Origin: Desulfarculales bacterium
Lineage (GTDB): Bacteria > Desulfobacterota > Desulfarculia > Desulfarculales > Desulfarculaceae
NCBI GenBank assembly: GCA_031267815.1
Contig: JAIRYI010000080.1
Span: forward strand, 1-61,018
Length of the DNA stretch: 61,018 bases
Direction: 5' to 3'
Below the pieces are notes generated by a model. The model was not told the origin of the DNA, ran no database searches, and saw only the letters and a list, made by a program, of their open reading frames with translations. Both the position numbers and the translations under genes were made by a program. Shown piece by piece: positions 32,519 to 42,565 of this stretch (positions are counted from its first letter, which is position 1; each line of letters begins with the position of its first letter).

Positions 32519-35027
32519 GGAGGCAGCGGTGCTACTTAAAGCCATAGAAGATGAACTCAGGCGGCCGCCGGAATTATACAGTGAGGAGGAGTTACGGCGC
32601 CTGGGCATTGAACCGGATTTATTTCTGTTTATTTCCCGGCCCGATTTCAGTGATAATTCCCATGCCCTGTGGAAATATATTAATCAAAATACCGCCTACA
32701 AAACCGCGTGGCTGATTAAAAACCGCGCCGCCTGTGAGTTATTAAAAGAGCGGAATATAGCCTGCGAGTTGTTTGATTCCGCCGCCGGAGTGGCCCTGGC
32801 GCAAAAGGCGCGTTATGTAATCAGCAACATATATTTTTGGGGTTTGCATAAATATCCGGGGCAGATATACATCAATCTGTGGCACGGCTCCGGTATAAAG
32901 GCTCACTATTTCTATGATCGCAATAATGATAATCAACCTTACTATGAAGCGAAGAGAGATTCAGAGCTGACCGATCTCTATCTGGTGCAGGGAGTGTTAG
33001 ATAAATTTATATTAGCCGCGTTGCTGAATTGCGACGCCCGCAAAATGCTGGTGACCGGTCAGCCGCGGATAGATAATATTAAAGAGGCGGCGGGGAAAGA
33101 TAATCTTGAATGTATTTTTGAAAATATCACCAGGAAATATGACCGCTTAATTTTATTTGCCCCCACTTTCAGAAGAACTACTTATTCCGTTGTGGGTAAA
33201 TACTACCAGGATAATATTCTCGGCCTGCCTGATTTTAACAGCTCCAGCTTCAACGAAATCATGGCTAAGCATAAGGCCGCCCTGGTGGTCAAGCTGCATC
33301 CGATTGAGGAAACAAATTTTATCTCAATTGATCTGGAAGGGGATGAAAACATTTTTCTGCTTAAAAATTTGGATATGCTCAAGGCCGGCTTGCAGATGAA
33401 TGACCTGATCAATGCTTTCGATGTTATGATTTCTGACTATTCATCCATTGCTTATGACTTTTTGCTTCTTGATCGTCCAATTATTTATAATATACCCGAC
33501 CAGGAAGAATACGCCCAAAAACAGGGATTTGTGTTTCCTCATATCGATTTTTGGATGCCGGGGGAAAAGGTTTTTAATTTTGGCGGATTGCTTGACGCCC
33601 TGGAAGACGCTTTTAAGCATCCGCAAAGGTATTCCGCCCAGCGCCATACCAATATAGATCTGCGCTACAGTTATCAGGATAACGGCGCGGCCCGGCGGGT
33701 GCTGGCGGCCATAGAAAACTACCGGCCAATAATAAATTATGGCCAACGTTATTTTATTAAAGAAAAATTATTGCCGCTGGCCCGGGAATATGAAGCGGAG
33801 ATAGCGCGCCTGAAAAGCCGGCTGGCCGCGCCGAATTCAACTTCCGCCAATGAAATCCCGCCTCAGGATGAGGATAAAGAGCTTGAGCAAGCCTTGGCCG
33901 CTTTGCTTGCCGCCGCCCTTGCCCATAATGGCGATACCGTCCTGTTGGCGCCCCTGCCCTCCGTCTATGACGGTAAAACCAAATCCAGGCTGGTGCATAT
34001 TATAGAGCAATTCAGCAAAAAAGGCTGGTTTTGCCTTTGTGAAGTCATCAATATGCCCTCTGGCTGTAACTTTCAACATTTAAACTCTGATTTATATTTA
34101 ACCAAACTTGGAGATGACATAGAAAGATTATTCAAGGCCCTGGGTCAGGCGGGCAAAAAAATTATCCTGGCTCTGGATTACAGCCTGTTTTCGCTTTCCC
34201 CGGAGCGGTTAAAACAAATGTGCGCTAAGGCGCATACGGTTTTTTATTTTATGGAGGCGGAAATACGTTATTCCCATGCAATAGAAAAGCAGTCGCCGGC
34301 TGAAAAATACAGGTTGGCCTTTTTCGCTTACTGTCAGGAAAACGATTCCATTCATATTATAGTTTCCGCGCAACGGTTATATGATTATTTTATGAAAATC
34401 CGCGGCAAAAACCGTTTGCATTTAATTACCAGCGGAGTTGATAATTCATTTTTTCGTGAGCATTGCGCGGCCGGGACGGTGCCGGATACATTAAAAGCCG
34501 TCATAAACAGAAGTAAACCAATTATAGGCTTCTGCGGAACGATTACTAACGACTTATATATCTCCCTGATGCAATATCTCTGTGAGCGTTGCAGGGAATA
34601 TGATTTTGTGCTGATAGGTGAAAATAAACTGAGCCAAGAACGCATCCAAGTTACAACAGTGCTTAATTCTTACGAAAATTTATTTTTTGCGCCTGAGATC
34701 AGTTATGAAGATGTTCCCGCGGCCATAAATTTATTTGATGTGGCTATCCTGCCTTATTATTCGCTGGCCAAAGAGCGGTTCCCTTTAAAATTTTTTGAAT
34801 ATCTGGCCTGCGCTAAACCGGTGGTGGCTTCTGATCTTGAATACCTGGAAGAGTATTACCCGTTTGCCCTTACCAGCCGCAGTCATGGAGAATTTGCTCA
34901 ACATTTGCAAAAAGCCCTGCGGTTTAAAAAGGACATAACTTTTGCCGGTCAGGCTCAAGAGATTGCCGCTCAGAATGACTGGAGTTTAAGGGTCAATGAA
35001 CTGATTGAAATCATCGGCCAGCCTTGA
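32499..35027 (+). CDS. Fused CDP-glycerol transferase and glycosyltransferase
   Basis: 842 residues in two parts. Residues about 40-420 are a TagF-like CDP-glycerol glycerophosphotransferase: YINLWHGSGIKAHY, ILFAPTFRRT, VVKLHPIEE and VMISDYSSIAYDFLLLDRP. After a linker (about 430-455), residues 460-842 are a GT-B glycosyltransferase of the GT4 kind with IGFCGTITNDLY and ERFPLKFFEYLACAKPVVAS. The fusion would add a poly(alditol phosphate) unit and a sugar with one protein at the membrane surface. Both halves have intact active-site motifs. Overlaps the epimerase gene. Confidence 0.85.
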   Translation: MDSSKIEEAAVLLKAIEDELRRPPELYSEEELRRLGIEPDLFLFISRPDFSDNSHALWKYINQNTAYKTAWLIKNRAACELLKERNIACELFDSAAGVALAQKARYVISNIYFWGLHKYPGQIYINLWHGSGIKAHYFYDRNNDNQPYYEAKRDSELTDLYLVQGVLDKFILAALLNCDARKMLVTGQPRIDNIKEAAGKDNLECIFENITRKYDRLILFAPTFRRTTYSVVGKYYQDNILGLPDFNSSSFNEIMAKHKAALVVKLHPIEETNFISIDLEGDENIFLLKNLDMLKAGLQMNDLINAFDVMISDYSSIAYDFLLLDRPIIYNIPDQEEYAQKQGFVFPHIDFWMPGEKVFNFGGLLDALEDAFKHPQRYSAQRHTNIDLRYSYQDNGAARRVLAAIENYRPIINYGQRYFIKEKLLPLAREYEAEIARLKSRLAAPNSTSANEIPPQDEDKELEQALAALLAAALAHNGDTVLLAPLPSVYDGKTKSRLVHIIEQFSKKGWFCLCEVINMPSGCNFQHLNSDLYLTKLGDDIERLFKALGQAGKKIILALDYSLFSLSPERLKQMCAKAHTVFYFMEAEIRYSHAIEKQSPAEKYRLAFFAYCQENDSIHIIVSAQRLYDYFMKIRGKNRLHLITSGVDNSFFREHCAAGTVPDTLKAVINRSKPIIGFCGTITNDLYISLMQYLCERCREYDFVLIGENKLSQERIQVTTVLNSYENLFFAPEISYEDVPAAINLFDVAILPYYSLAKERFPLKFFEYLACAKPVVASDLEYLEEYYPFALTSRSHGEFAQHLQKALRFKKDITFAGQAQEIAAQNDWSLRVNELIEIIGQP

Positions 35028-35074
35028 AAAGATATTTGTTAATGCCGAATGGAACTCTTCAATGAAAAGATAAA

Positions 35075-36220
35075 ATGCGCGCTGAACTTATTGAATTGCT
35101 GGATCGTCAGGTAACACCGCCGAAATCAAAGGCGGTGGGCAAGCTCACCGCCCTGCCTTGCTTGCGGGATATTGTGATTTACGGCGCCGGTCACTGGGGC
35201 GGCCTGGTCTGGCGCATTCTGCGTAATACTCATCAATTGCCATGTTTCGCCGACAGCAACCCCCTGCGGCAGGGTGAAATTTTTTGCGGTTTGCCCATTA
35301 GAGCGCCGGAAGAGTTAGCGGATATTTGCCGGACCAAACCATTGATTCTGGTTGCCATTGAAGAAGCATGTCTGGATGCCTCTGTATATCATGCTTTATT
35401 ACAGAGAATTGAACATTGCGGGCTTAAAGATTACGAAATTATTTTTTTAGACTATCATGATCTGGGGCGCTATAAAAATTATGACGACAAATTTTGCCGC
35501 CTCCATAAGAGCGCGCTTATAGATCTGTACGCATGGCTGGGCGATAATTTTTCCCGTCAGACTCTAATTGAGTGGCTGCGCCTGAACAGAGAAAAAGATA
35601 TATATAATTATCCTGTATTATCCCCCCAATATTTTCAGGCGGATCTTTTTGAATTGCGCGCTGATGAAGTAATAGTTGATTGCGGAGCTTTTGATGGCGA
35701 CACCGTTGACAGCGTTATAGAATATTACAAGAATTTTACTCATGTGTATGCCTATGAACCGCATCCTCAGGCTTACCGGAAGCTCTGCCGCCGGGTGAAC
35801 ATTTATGAAGAGGATATCCGCTCTAAAATATCGGCTTATCAATGCGCTGTAGCGGCTGATAACAGGGAGCAATATTTTAATATCGCTAAATTCAGAGGCG
35901 CCCGCTTATCTTCAAAGGGAACTGTAAAAGTGCCGGTGAAAAAACTGGACGATTTATTGAAATCTGTCAGGTTTACCCTGTTGAAAATGGATATAGAGGG
36001 TTCTGAACTGGCGGCCTTGCGCGGGGCCGAGGAAGTAATTAAAAACAATGATCCGGTGCTTTGTATTTGCCTCTATCACCGCGAAGCCGATATTATAGAT
36101 ATCCCGGCCTGGATACGGGACCGTTTCCCGCGATATTCTTTATATCTCAGAAAACACGCCAACCGCTACGCCTCTGAGCTGGTATTGTATGCCATACCGC
36201 CGTATCGCGGCAGGTTTTAG
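35075..36220 (+). CDS. FkbM-type methyltransferase with N-terminal Rossmann-like module
   Basis: 381 residues. Residues about 25-105 are a small nucleotide-fold module (IVIYGAGHWGGLVWRIL, CFADSNPLRQGEIFCGLPI) that recurs in three other genes of the locus. Residues about 195-375 are an FkbM methyltransferase: VIVDCGAFDGDTVDSVI (SAM loop), VYAYEPHPQ and LLKMDIEGSELAALRGA. It probably O-methylates a sugar of the polymer. No membrane segment. 47 bases separate it from the bifunctional transferase. Confidence 0.82.
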   Translation: MRAELIELLDRQVTPPKSKAVGKLTALPCLRDIVIYGAGHWGGLVWRILRNTHQLPCFADSNPLRQGEIFCGLPIRAPEELADICRTKPLILVAIEEACLDASVYHALLQRIEHCGLKDYEIIFLDYHDLGRYKNYDDKFCRLHKSALIDLYAWLGDNFSRQTLIEWLRLNREKDIYNYPVLSPQYFQADLFELRADEVIVDCGAFDGDTVDSVIEYYKNFTHVYAYEPHPQAYRKLCRRVNIYEEDIRSKISAYQCAVAADNREQYFNIAKFRGARLSSKGTVKVPVKKLDDLLKSVRFTLLKMDIEGSELAALRGAEEVIKNNDPVLCICLYHREADIIDIPAWIRDRFPRYSLYLRKHANRYASELVLYAIPPYRGRF

Positions 36221-36239
36221 AGTTTCATCAAAATATGGA

Positions 36240-38165
36240 ATGCGATTTATGAATATTGCCGGATTCCCTCTACATGCCAGCCATAGTCAACTGTTGGCCA
36301 ATTTAGCCAGATATCGGAATAAATTTTCTCTGGCCCAAGTACTGCGGAAAAACGGCGTCAGTAAGGTGGCTCTCTATGGCGGAGGGGCAACTGGTTTAAT
36401 AATATATGAGATGCTGATCCAGGGCGGCCTTGAGGTCAAATTTATTTTCGACCGCAAAGAAAATATCAAATTTCCTTATCCGGTTCCGGTCTTCCATCCT
36501 GACCGCTGGCAAGAGACCCCCGGAGTGGATATGATCATAGTGACCGCGAGCGGCTACCGCGCCATTTACCACCTGCTGCGGCGCACCGGCATTTTCCCCC
36601 GCATCTGTTCCCTGCATTCTCTTATAATTGATGTGGACATGCTGTCTTATTTTTATCAGGCGGTCGGCCACCTCAGGAAAAGCGGCGCTTCCCTGTTGCT
36701 GTTTAACAGCGCCAACGCCCTGGCCCAGGTGCGCAACCCCAGTTCCGCCGAAGCGCTGTGTATGCTCAATGTTTTAGGATTTCGTTCTTTTTACGCTGAT
36801 ATTGAGCATCTGTTCCCTTATTTTGACGACCTGCCCCTGTGTTCAAAAGATTATATTCAACAGATTATGTTTACCGCTGCCCCCCGAATGGAAAAAAACG
36901 GTTTGGTGATGCTGGCTGATTATCAAAGTGAATATATAAATGTGATTAACCATCGCCGTCTGACCACCGGCGTCCCCGACAGGTTTGATCATACGGTCTA
37001 CATTTTCGGCGATTGCTGGGCCGCCGGGTTCGCGGCCGCGGACAATCTAACTATTGCCAGCCAGTTGCAGGCTATGCTGGCAAATACTAACTTTAATTCC
37101 GCAATTTACCGGGTGCAGAATTGCGGCGTCAACGCAGAGTTATTTTTGTCTTCCTTAAAAAGGATTTTACAAGAAGATTTCGCCCCCGGAGATATAGCGG
37201 TCTGCTCTTCTCCTTTTATGCCGGAAATGCCCTTTTACTATCCGCCCGACCGCACTGTCCGCTATCACACTACCGAGCGTCTCTTCGACCGGCCTCATAA
37301 TCTGGGTGAAATATTTATTGACAGCATCCATATCAATCACCGGGGCTATAAACTGGTGGCGGAAAAATTGCACCATATTTTAGGCGAGGAATTTTTATCG
37401 CTCCCCAGGCCCGCGCCCTCCCCGGCGGCGGTGAATTCCGCATCCCAAGATGGCTTATCGGGCCGGCCCGGGCTTCAAGAGGGAGCCATTATCCGGGAAA
37501 ACACAGCCTTGCCCTGGGCGGAGGAAATTAACGCCTATCTGGCCGGCCTGACGGACCGCAAACCCACCCGGGAAGGAGTAAACGGCTGCGTGGTGATCAA
37601 TGCTAACCCCTTTACCCTGGGACACCGGCGCCTGGCGGTGTGGGCGCGCCAACATTGCGATTTTTTATACGTATTTGTGGTGGAAGAAGATTTGTCATTT
37701 TTCCCCTTTGCCCAGCGTCTGGAAATGGTCAAAAGAGGATTGGCGGATTTAAGCGGGGTGATGGTTTTATCCGGGGGCAAATTTATAATATCCGCCCTGA
37801 CTCTTCCCGAATATTTCAGCAAAGAAGAGGCAACGGATATTGTCATAAATCCCGCCTTGGATCTGGAACTTTTTGCCGCCGCTATTGCCCCGGCTTTGGG
37901 CATAAGCAAAAGATTCGCCGGCCAGGAACCGTTATGCCAGTTGACCAGGCAATATAATCAGGCTATGGCGGAAGTTCTGCCCAAATACGGCATTGAATTT
38001 GTGGAATTCGAGCGCTTTAGTATCGGCGCTATGCCGGTCAGCGCCTCCCGGGCGCGCGCTTTGCTGGCGCAAGGCGATTTTAACGGATTAAAAGAATTGG
38101 TTCCCGGATCAACTTATGAGTTTTTATCCGCAACCCTTGCCCCAGGCAAGGCCAACGGTATGTGA
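36240..38165 (+). CDS. SGNH-like protein fused to CitC-type nucleotidyltransferase
   Basis: About 641 residues from ATG 36240; frames from 36189 or 36249 are alternatives, the former overlapping the upstream gene. Three parts: a Rossmann-like module (VALYGGGATGLIIYEML, FIFDRKENIKF); an SGNH-hydrolase-like domain with VYIFGDCWAAGF (Cys where Ser is usual) and DSIHINHRGYKLVAE; and a C-terminal citrate lyase ligase-like nucleotidyltransferase (ANPFTLGHRRLAVWA, FVVEEDLSFFPFAQR, SASRARALL). The last would adenylate or cytidylylate a carboxylate or phosphopantetheine-like group. Combination points to activation and transfer of an acyl group onto a surface polymer. Specific role inferred. Confidence 0.75.
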   Translation: MRFMNIAGFPLHASHSQLLANLARYRNKFSLAQVLRKNGVSKVALYGGGATGLIIYEMLIQGGLEVKFIFDRKENIKFPYPVPVFHPDRWQETPGVDMIIVTASGYRAIYHLLRRTGIFPRICSLHSLIIDVDMLSYFYQAVGHLRKSGASLLLFNSANALAQVRNPSSAEALCMLNVLGFRSFYADIEHLFPYFDDLPLCSKDYIQQIMFTAAPRMEKNGLVMLADYQSEYINVINHRRLTTGVPDRFDHTVYIFGDCWAAGFAAADNLTIASQLQAMLANTNFNSAIYRVQNCGVNAELFLSSLKRILQEDFAPGDIAVCSSPFMPEMPFYYPPDRTVRYHTTERLFDRPHNLGEIFIDSIHINHRGYKLVAEKLHHILGEEFLSLPRPAPSPAAVNSASQDGLSGRPGLQEGAIIRENTALPWAEEINAYLAGLTDRKPTREGVNGCVVINANPFTLGHRRLAVWARQHCDFLYVFVVEEDLSFFPFAQRLEMVKRGLADLSGVMVLSGGKFIISALTLPEYFSKEEATDIVINPALDLELFAAAIAPALGISKRFAGQEPLCQLTRQYNQAMAEVLPKYGIEFVEFERFSIGAMPVSASRARALLAQGDFNGLKELVPGSTYEFLSATLAPGKANGM

Positions 38166-38174
38166 GGTAATCTT

Positions 38175-39671
38175 ATGCAGTTTGAAACGATAATTCACGC
38201 GCTCGCCTATTGGGCGGATAAAACACCGGATAAGGTGTGCTTAATAGAAGCTGAAACAGGACGCAAAGCCACCTATAGTGAGCTTTGGCGCTGGAGCTGC
38301 GCGTTCTCGCAGAAATTGAAAGACGCAGGTGTGCGACGAGATTTCGATCAGTTCGGCAGTCGTGTTGTTGTACGCGTGGGCAGTTTGCTGGAAACGGTTG
38401 TCGCACAAGTAGGCATATGCCTTACCGGCGGCGTATTTTGCCCGGTAGAAAGGTATATGAAAGGACCCAAATTATTCGAAATGCTTAAATATTATGATTC
38501 GAGGGTGTATGTGTCTGCTGAGCGAATTGCTTCCGATGGTATTTGGTTCGACTTGAATTGTGTGATTGATAATACAGATGTGAATTTCGATATAATATTC
38601 CCGTGCAGCAATGAATTGTGCGCGATAATATTCACGACCGGCACAACGGGAAAGGCAAAAGGGGTAATGCTGACACATCACAGTTTACTGAGTGCCTGCA
38701 AAATTTGGATCCACTCGTTTCAAATAGACTGTACGGATGTTATTTCTTATGTAATGCCTTTGGACAGAGTAGGACACATCAGATGGACGTCATCAGGCTT
38801 GCTTATTGGCGCGACTGTTATGCACTATGCTGGCGGTTTGATTTTCTCTAAAGATTATTATAATGCGATACGCGAAAATCACGTAAATTATGTATTCTTT
38901 CTTGTACCGGAACTAAACATGCTGCTTGCCAATATAAAAAAACCGAGAACTACCGAAATTCCAAATTTTGTGTTGACAAAGATATTGCTTGGCGGCGGGG
39001 CGGTACATACGAGGGCAAAAAAGGAGCTAGTGCAGTTGGCTCCAAAAGCGCGAATATTCAGCCACTATGGAGCAACTGAAATAACCGGCATATGCGGTCG
39101 CAATATTTTGGAAAAAACTATGCTACCGAACTGTGTAGGACAACCATGTGTGGGAACCGAAATCAAATTTGTAGATACGCAAGGGAACAGCGTACCTACT
39201 TCCGAAACTGCCAAGGGGACATTAGTTTGCAAAAATGAATCGGTTATGGCAGGATATTGGAAAAATCAAACCCTTACCCAACAGTATATGCAAGATGGAT
39301 GGATGCAAATGACCGATATCGGATGGCGTGATGAAAACGGATATGTATATTTGGCAGGGCGGCAAGATGATGTTATTCAAAGTGGCGGATTCAAAATTGC
39401 GCCTTATGAGATTGAAGAAATCGCTATTCAGAATGATGGCGTCGCGGAGTGCGTATGCATAGGGGTACCGGATAAAACCTTGGGTGAAGTTCCGAAGCTG
39501 TTTGTACAAATGAATCCGCATGTGAAATTCAATGCAAAAGATATTTATAACTATATTTCCGAACGAATTGAAACTTATAAATTGCCGCGCACTGTTCATG
39601 AAGTTGACGAATTTCCTCGCATTGGGAGTTCATCAAAAATTGATAAAGAGGAATTGACACGCTGTGTTTAA
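38175..39671 (+). CDS. Acyl-adenylating ligase (AMP-binding family)
   Basis: 498 residues, ANL superfamily. P-loop IIFTTGTTGKAKGVMLTHH, A5 motif SHYGATEITG, A7 TDIGWRDENGYVYLAGRQDD, A8 GGFKIAPYEIEE and the catalytic Lys near the C-terminus (GSSSKIDKEEL). It would activate a carboxylic acid as an adenylate and load it on CoA or on the carrier protein at 44556. Base composition of this gene and the next (to about 40.65 kb) is visibly more AT-rich than the genes around, suggesting separate origin. Its stop overlaps the next start. Confidence 0.85.
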   Translation: MQFETIIHALAYWADKTPDKVCLIEAETGRKATYSELWRWSCAFSQKLKDAGVRRDFDQFGSRVVVRVGSLLETVVAQVGICLTGGVFCPVERYMKGPKLFEMLKYYDSRVYVSAERIASDGIWFDLNCVIDNTDVNFDIIFPCSNELCAIIFTTGTTGKAKGVMLTHHSLLSACKIWIHSFQIDCTDVISYVMPLDRVGHIRWTSSGLLIGATVMHYAGGLIFSKDYYNAIRENHVNYVFFLVPELNMLLANIKKPRTTEIPNFVLTKILLGGGAVHTRAKKELVQLAPKARIFSHYGATEITGICGRNILEKTMLPNCVGQPCVGTEIKFVDTQGNSVPTSETAKGTLVCKNESVMAGYWKNQTLTQQYMQDGWMQMTDIGWRDENGYVYLAGRQDDVIQSGGFKIAPYEIEEIAIQNDGVAECVCIGVPDKTLGEVPKLFVQMNPHVKFNAKDIYNYISERIETYKLPRTVHEVDEFPRIGSSSKIDKEELTRCV

Positions 39672-40653
39672 GAAATTAATAATTTTTGCTCTAACTATAG
39701 GGATAATATTGGCGCTGTCAGTTTATTGGAATTCAACAAAAATACAAACTGAAGGCTACAATACTGATCTTGTTCGCATAGCCGGATTCAGGAAAAACCT
39801 TTCGTCCTTAGCCATCCGACTCATTATGGAAGAAAAGGGATTTTTTGAAGCAGAGTTGCCCGAGGGTGTAAATGTTGAATGGTCTACAATCCCAAGCAGC
39901 ACCGACCAACGTGACGCGATTGTCAGCGGGACAATTGACATAGGCGCTTTCGCTTCAAGTGTCGCGATATCGGCTATTGACCAAGGTTTGCCGATAACAT
40001 GTTTGTCGGTGATGCCTTATACCAATGCCGCATTATATACTAACCGGGAAACAATACATAGGTTAGAAGATTTGAATGGCGAGGATAAAATAATAATGGT
40101 TACAGCGTTAGGGGCACATCAGCATTTGGCTTTTCAAGCTGCATGTTGGGAATATTTAGGAGATGCACATAAATTTGACGGCCAGGTGATAGCTATGACA
40201 CTAGGCGATGCGCTTGAAACCATGAAAAATTTCGATGACGCGCAAGCATCTGTGATTGTCGATTCTCCGGGCATGAAACTTAATTTGACCAAAATTATGG
40301 ACTTAAAAAAATATTATAGTCAATACGAACTTAGCTCGATAAACGCTACAAGTCAAAAATTCGCCGCTGAAAATCCGATGATTATTGAGGCGTATTATAC
40401 AGCGGAACGCGAAACAATAAAATTTATTAGTGAACACCCGGAAGAAGCCGCCAAGATCCTGTCTAAATACTGGGAAGGCGAGAGCATTGAGAATATAATA
40501 CAGCTATTCAAAAACACACCGCCTCGAATCGCAATCTCTGAATCCGCTTATGATCGCCTCGCCGAATTCATGTACGAAATCGGAAATATCGACAATCCGC
40601 CTCAAAAATTCTCCGAGCTTCCCAACTATGCGGATATACCTAAAATCCCATAA
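39664..40653 (+). CDS. NMT1/SsuA-type substrate-binding protein
   Basis: 329 residues from GTG 39664, overlapping the ligase gene. An N-terminal membrane or signal segment (LIIFALTIGIILALSVYW) without a lipobox is followed by a two-lobe periplasmic binding protein: IRLIMEEKGFFEAE, IVSGTIDIGAFASSVAISA, LEDLNGEDKIIMVT. This family binds sulfonates, nitrate, thiamine precursors and similar small molecules. It forms an ABC importer with the next two genes. The ligand is not known; location in a surface locus suggests it supplies a modifying group. Confidence 0.8.
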   Translation: MFKKLIIFALTIGIILALSVYWNSTKIQTEGYNTDLVRIAGFRKNLSSLAIRLIMEEKGFFEAELPEGVNVEWSTIPSSTDQRDAIVSGTIDIGAFASSVAISAIDQGLPITCLSVMPYTNAALYTNRETIHRLEDLNGEDKIIMVTALGAHQHLAFQAACWEYLGDAHKFDGQVIAMTLGDALETMKNFDDAQASVIVDSPGMKLNLTKIMDLKKYYSQYELSSINATSQKFAAENPMIIEAYYTAERETIKFISEHPEEAAKILSKYWEGESIENIIQLFKNTPPRIAISESAYDRLAEFMYEIGNIDNPPQKFSELPNYADIPKIP

Positions 40654-41468
40654 TGAAAAACGGAACAGAATTACTCGCGCCAATGCGTCGCATCAGAAGT
40701 AAAAAGGTCGTCCAGTATTTCCTTTGGGTGCTGGTTTTACTTGTTTTGTGGGAAACAGCGGCCCGGCTGGGCTGGGTGAACGCCTACATCCTGCCTCCCT
40801 TCACCACGGTGGCCGCGCGCCTGGGGCATGAACTCTTTTCCGGTAAATTGGGCGTCCAGACCCTGAACTCGCTGTGGGTAGTGCTGCAGGGTTTTGCCAT
40901 CAGCTTCATGGCGGCGGTGGTCATCACCGCCCTCTGCGCGGCTTCGCGCCTTGTTGAAAGCCTGTTTGACACACTTTCGACGATTCTGAACCCCTTGCCC
41001 GCGGTGGCGATTATGCCGCTGATCATCATGTGGTTTGGCATTGATATCACCGCGATGTTTGTCATCATCATTCACGGGGTGTTATGGACCATGATTCGCC
41101 ATCTCCTGGACGGTCTGCGGGCAATTCCGGCGGCGCAGATAGAGTTTGGGCGCAACATCGGCCTGTCTCCCCTGAAAATGTTTACCGGGGTCATTGTGTT
41201 CGCGCTTATGCCGGAGCTGTTGGCAGGTCTGCGCACCGGATGGGGCCGGGCGTGGCGGGCTTTGATTTCGGCGGAGATGGTGTTCGGCATGATCGGCGCC
41301 TTGGGCGGCCTGGGCTATTACATCTACATGGGCCGTGTTTACGCTAAAATCTCGGACGTGCTGGCTGGGATCATCATCATCGCCCTCATAGGCGTCGTGG
41401 CCGAATCTTTAGTGTTCGGACAAATTGAGCGCCTCACAGTGAGAAAATGGGGAATGACCCGTGAGTGA
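40653..41468 (+). CDS. ABC transporter permease (SsuC-like)
   Basis: 271 residues, about six transmembrane segments (YFLWVLVLLVLWETAARLG, SFMAAVVITALCAA, AGIIIIALIGVVAESLVF). The EAA loop facing the ATPase is seen around IEFGRNIGLSPLKMFTGV. Its ATG shares a base with the stop of the binding protein gene. Codon use returns to the GC-rich host type near here. Import permease for sulfonate/nitrate-type substrates. Confidence 0.85.
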   Translation: MKNGTELLAPMRRIRSKKVVQYFLWVLVLLVLWETAARLGWVNAYILPPFTTVAARLGHELFSGKLGVQTLNSLWVVLQGFAISFMAAVVITALCAASRLVESLFDTLSTILNPLPAVAIMPLIIMWFGIDITAMFVIIIHGVLWTMIRHLLDGLRAIPAAQIEFGRNIGLSPLKMFTGVIVFALMPELLAGLRTGWGRAWRALISAEMVFGMIGALGGLGYYIYMGRVYAKISDVLAGIIIIALIGVVAESLVFGQIERLTVRKWGMTRE

Positions 41469-42216
41469 ACTTCCGGTTTTGAGCGTGCAGGGCGTATGTA
41501 AAAACTTCGGCGCCTTGAATGTCTTGCAAAATGTGAGCCTTGATTTGAAGGCCAACGAGATGGTGGCCATTATCGGTCATTCAGGCTGTGGGAAAACCAC
41601 CTTGCTGCGACTTATCTGCGCCTTTGAGTTTTATGACCAGGGCCTGATTCTGCTTGACGGAGCGCGGCGGGACCGGCCTTCAAAAGAGGCCTTGATGCTG
41701 TTTCAATCATTCGACCAGCTCCAGCCATGGCGCACCGCCCTGGGAAACGTGATGTATCCGCTGCGGGTTGCCGGCGCGGCCAAAAACCGGGCCAGGGAAT
41801 TGGCCTGCAAACGGCTGGCCGACGTGGGTTTGTCAGATTTCATGAACGCTTACCCGCATATGCTGTCAGGCGGCATGAAACAGCGGGTGGCGATGGCGCG
41901 GGCTTTGGCCTTAACCCCGCGCGTGCTGCTCATGGACGAACCCTTTGCGGCGCTGGATAACATCACCAGGAGTACACTGCAGAATCTTACCAGCCGCGTC
42001 TGCGGAAAGTACGGCATTTCCGCCCTTCTGGTAACTCACAGCGTGGAAGAGGCGCTGATCATGGGCGACAGGATTGTCGTCATGGACAGGAATCCGGGGC
42101 GGGTCAAAGCGATCGTGGAAAATCCGTGCCGGGATATATCCGGGCGGCGCGGCGAGTTGAAAGAAAAAATTATGAAACTGCTTCAGGAAACGGCGCGGGA
42201 AAAAGAGGAGATGTGA
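41461..42216 (+). CDS. ABC transporter ATPase (SsuB-like)
   Basis: 251 residues from GTG 41461 overlapping the permease gene. Walker A GHSGCGKTTLLRL, Q-loop MLFQSFDQLQPW, signature LSGGMKQRVAMARAL, Walker B VLLMDEPFAALD and switch His in LVTHSVEEAL. It powers the importer with the two preceding genes. Complete and normal length. Confidence 0.92.
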   Translation: MSELPVLSVQGVCKNFGALNVLQNVSLDLKANEMVAIIGHSGCGKTTLLRLICAFEFYDQGLILLDGARRDRPSKEALMLFQSFDQLQPWRTALGNVMYPLRVAGAAKNRARELACKRLADVGLSDFMNAYPHMLSGGMKQRVAMARALALTPRVLLMDEPFAALDNITRSTLQNLTSRVCGKYGISALLVTHSVEEALIMGDRIVVMDRNPGRVKAIVENPCRDISGRRGELKEKIMKLLQETAREKEEM

Positions 42217-42217
42217 C

Positions 42218-42565
42218 ATGCGGGAGCTTTTTTCACTCAACCGGAGCATCCGGGATTTTGAGGACGTCATTGTCTACGGTACAGGCCGGGCCGGGAAAGC
42301 TGTCTTTCTCAAACTGTTGCAGCACAACGTCAAGGTATGTTGTTTTGCTGATTCCGACCCGGAAAATTGCGGTAAAACCCATCTTAACATCCCCATAGTC
42401 CACATCGGCGATTTGTCTGACAAGCTGGCGGCGGCGGTTGTCGTTAGCGGCCGGTACGCGTTTAAAATTGCTCAGGAACTGCAAAAAATGGGTTTTCGAA
42501 ATCTGTTCTTCGATTATCTCAACGAGGTGGGGGTTCTGCATCTGGCGCGGGAGGACGAGGCTTAA
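42218..42565 (+). CDS. Stand-alone Rossmann-like module protein
   Basis: 115 residues: DVIVYGTGRAGKAVFLKLL, VCCFADSDPENCGKTHLNIP, then AAAVVVSGRYAFKIAQEL. It is a single-domain version of the N-terminal module seen at 35075, 36240 and 43382, with a GTG-R-AGK dinucleotide-type loop and an acidic FADSD end of strand two. One base after the ATPase stop and with its stop overlapping the next ATG. Possibly a binding subunit for nucleotide-linked intermediates. Function unproven. Confidence 0.65.
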   Translation: MRELFSLNRSIRDFEDVIVYGTGRAGKAVFLKLLQHNVKVCCFADSDPENCGKTHLNIPIVHIGDLSDKLAAAVVVSGRYAFKIAQELQKMGFRNLFFDYLNEVGVLHLAREDEA

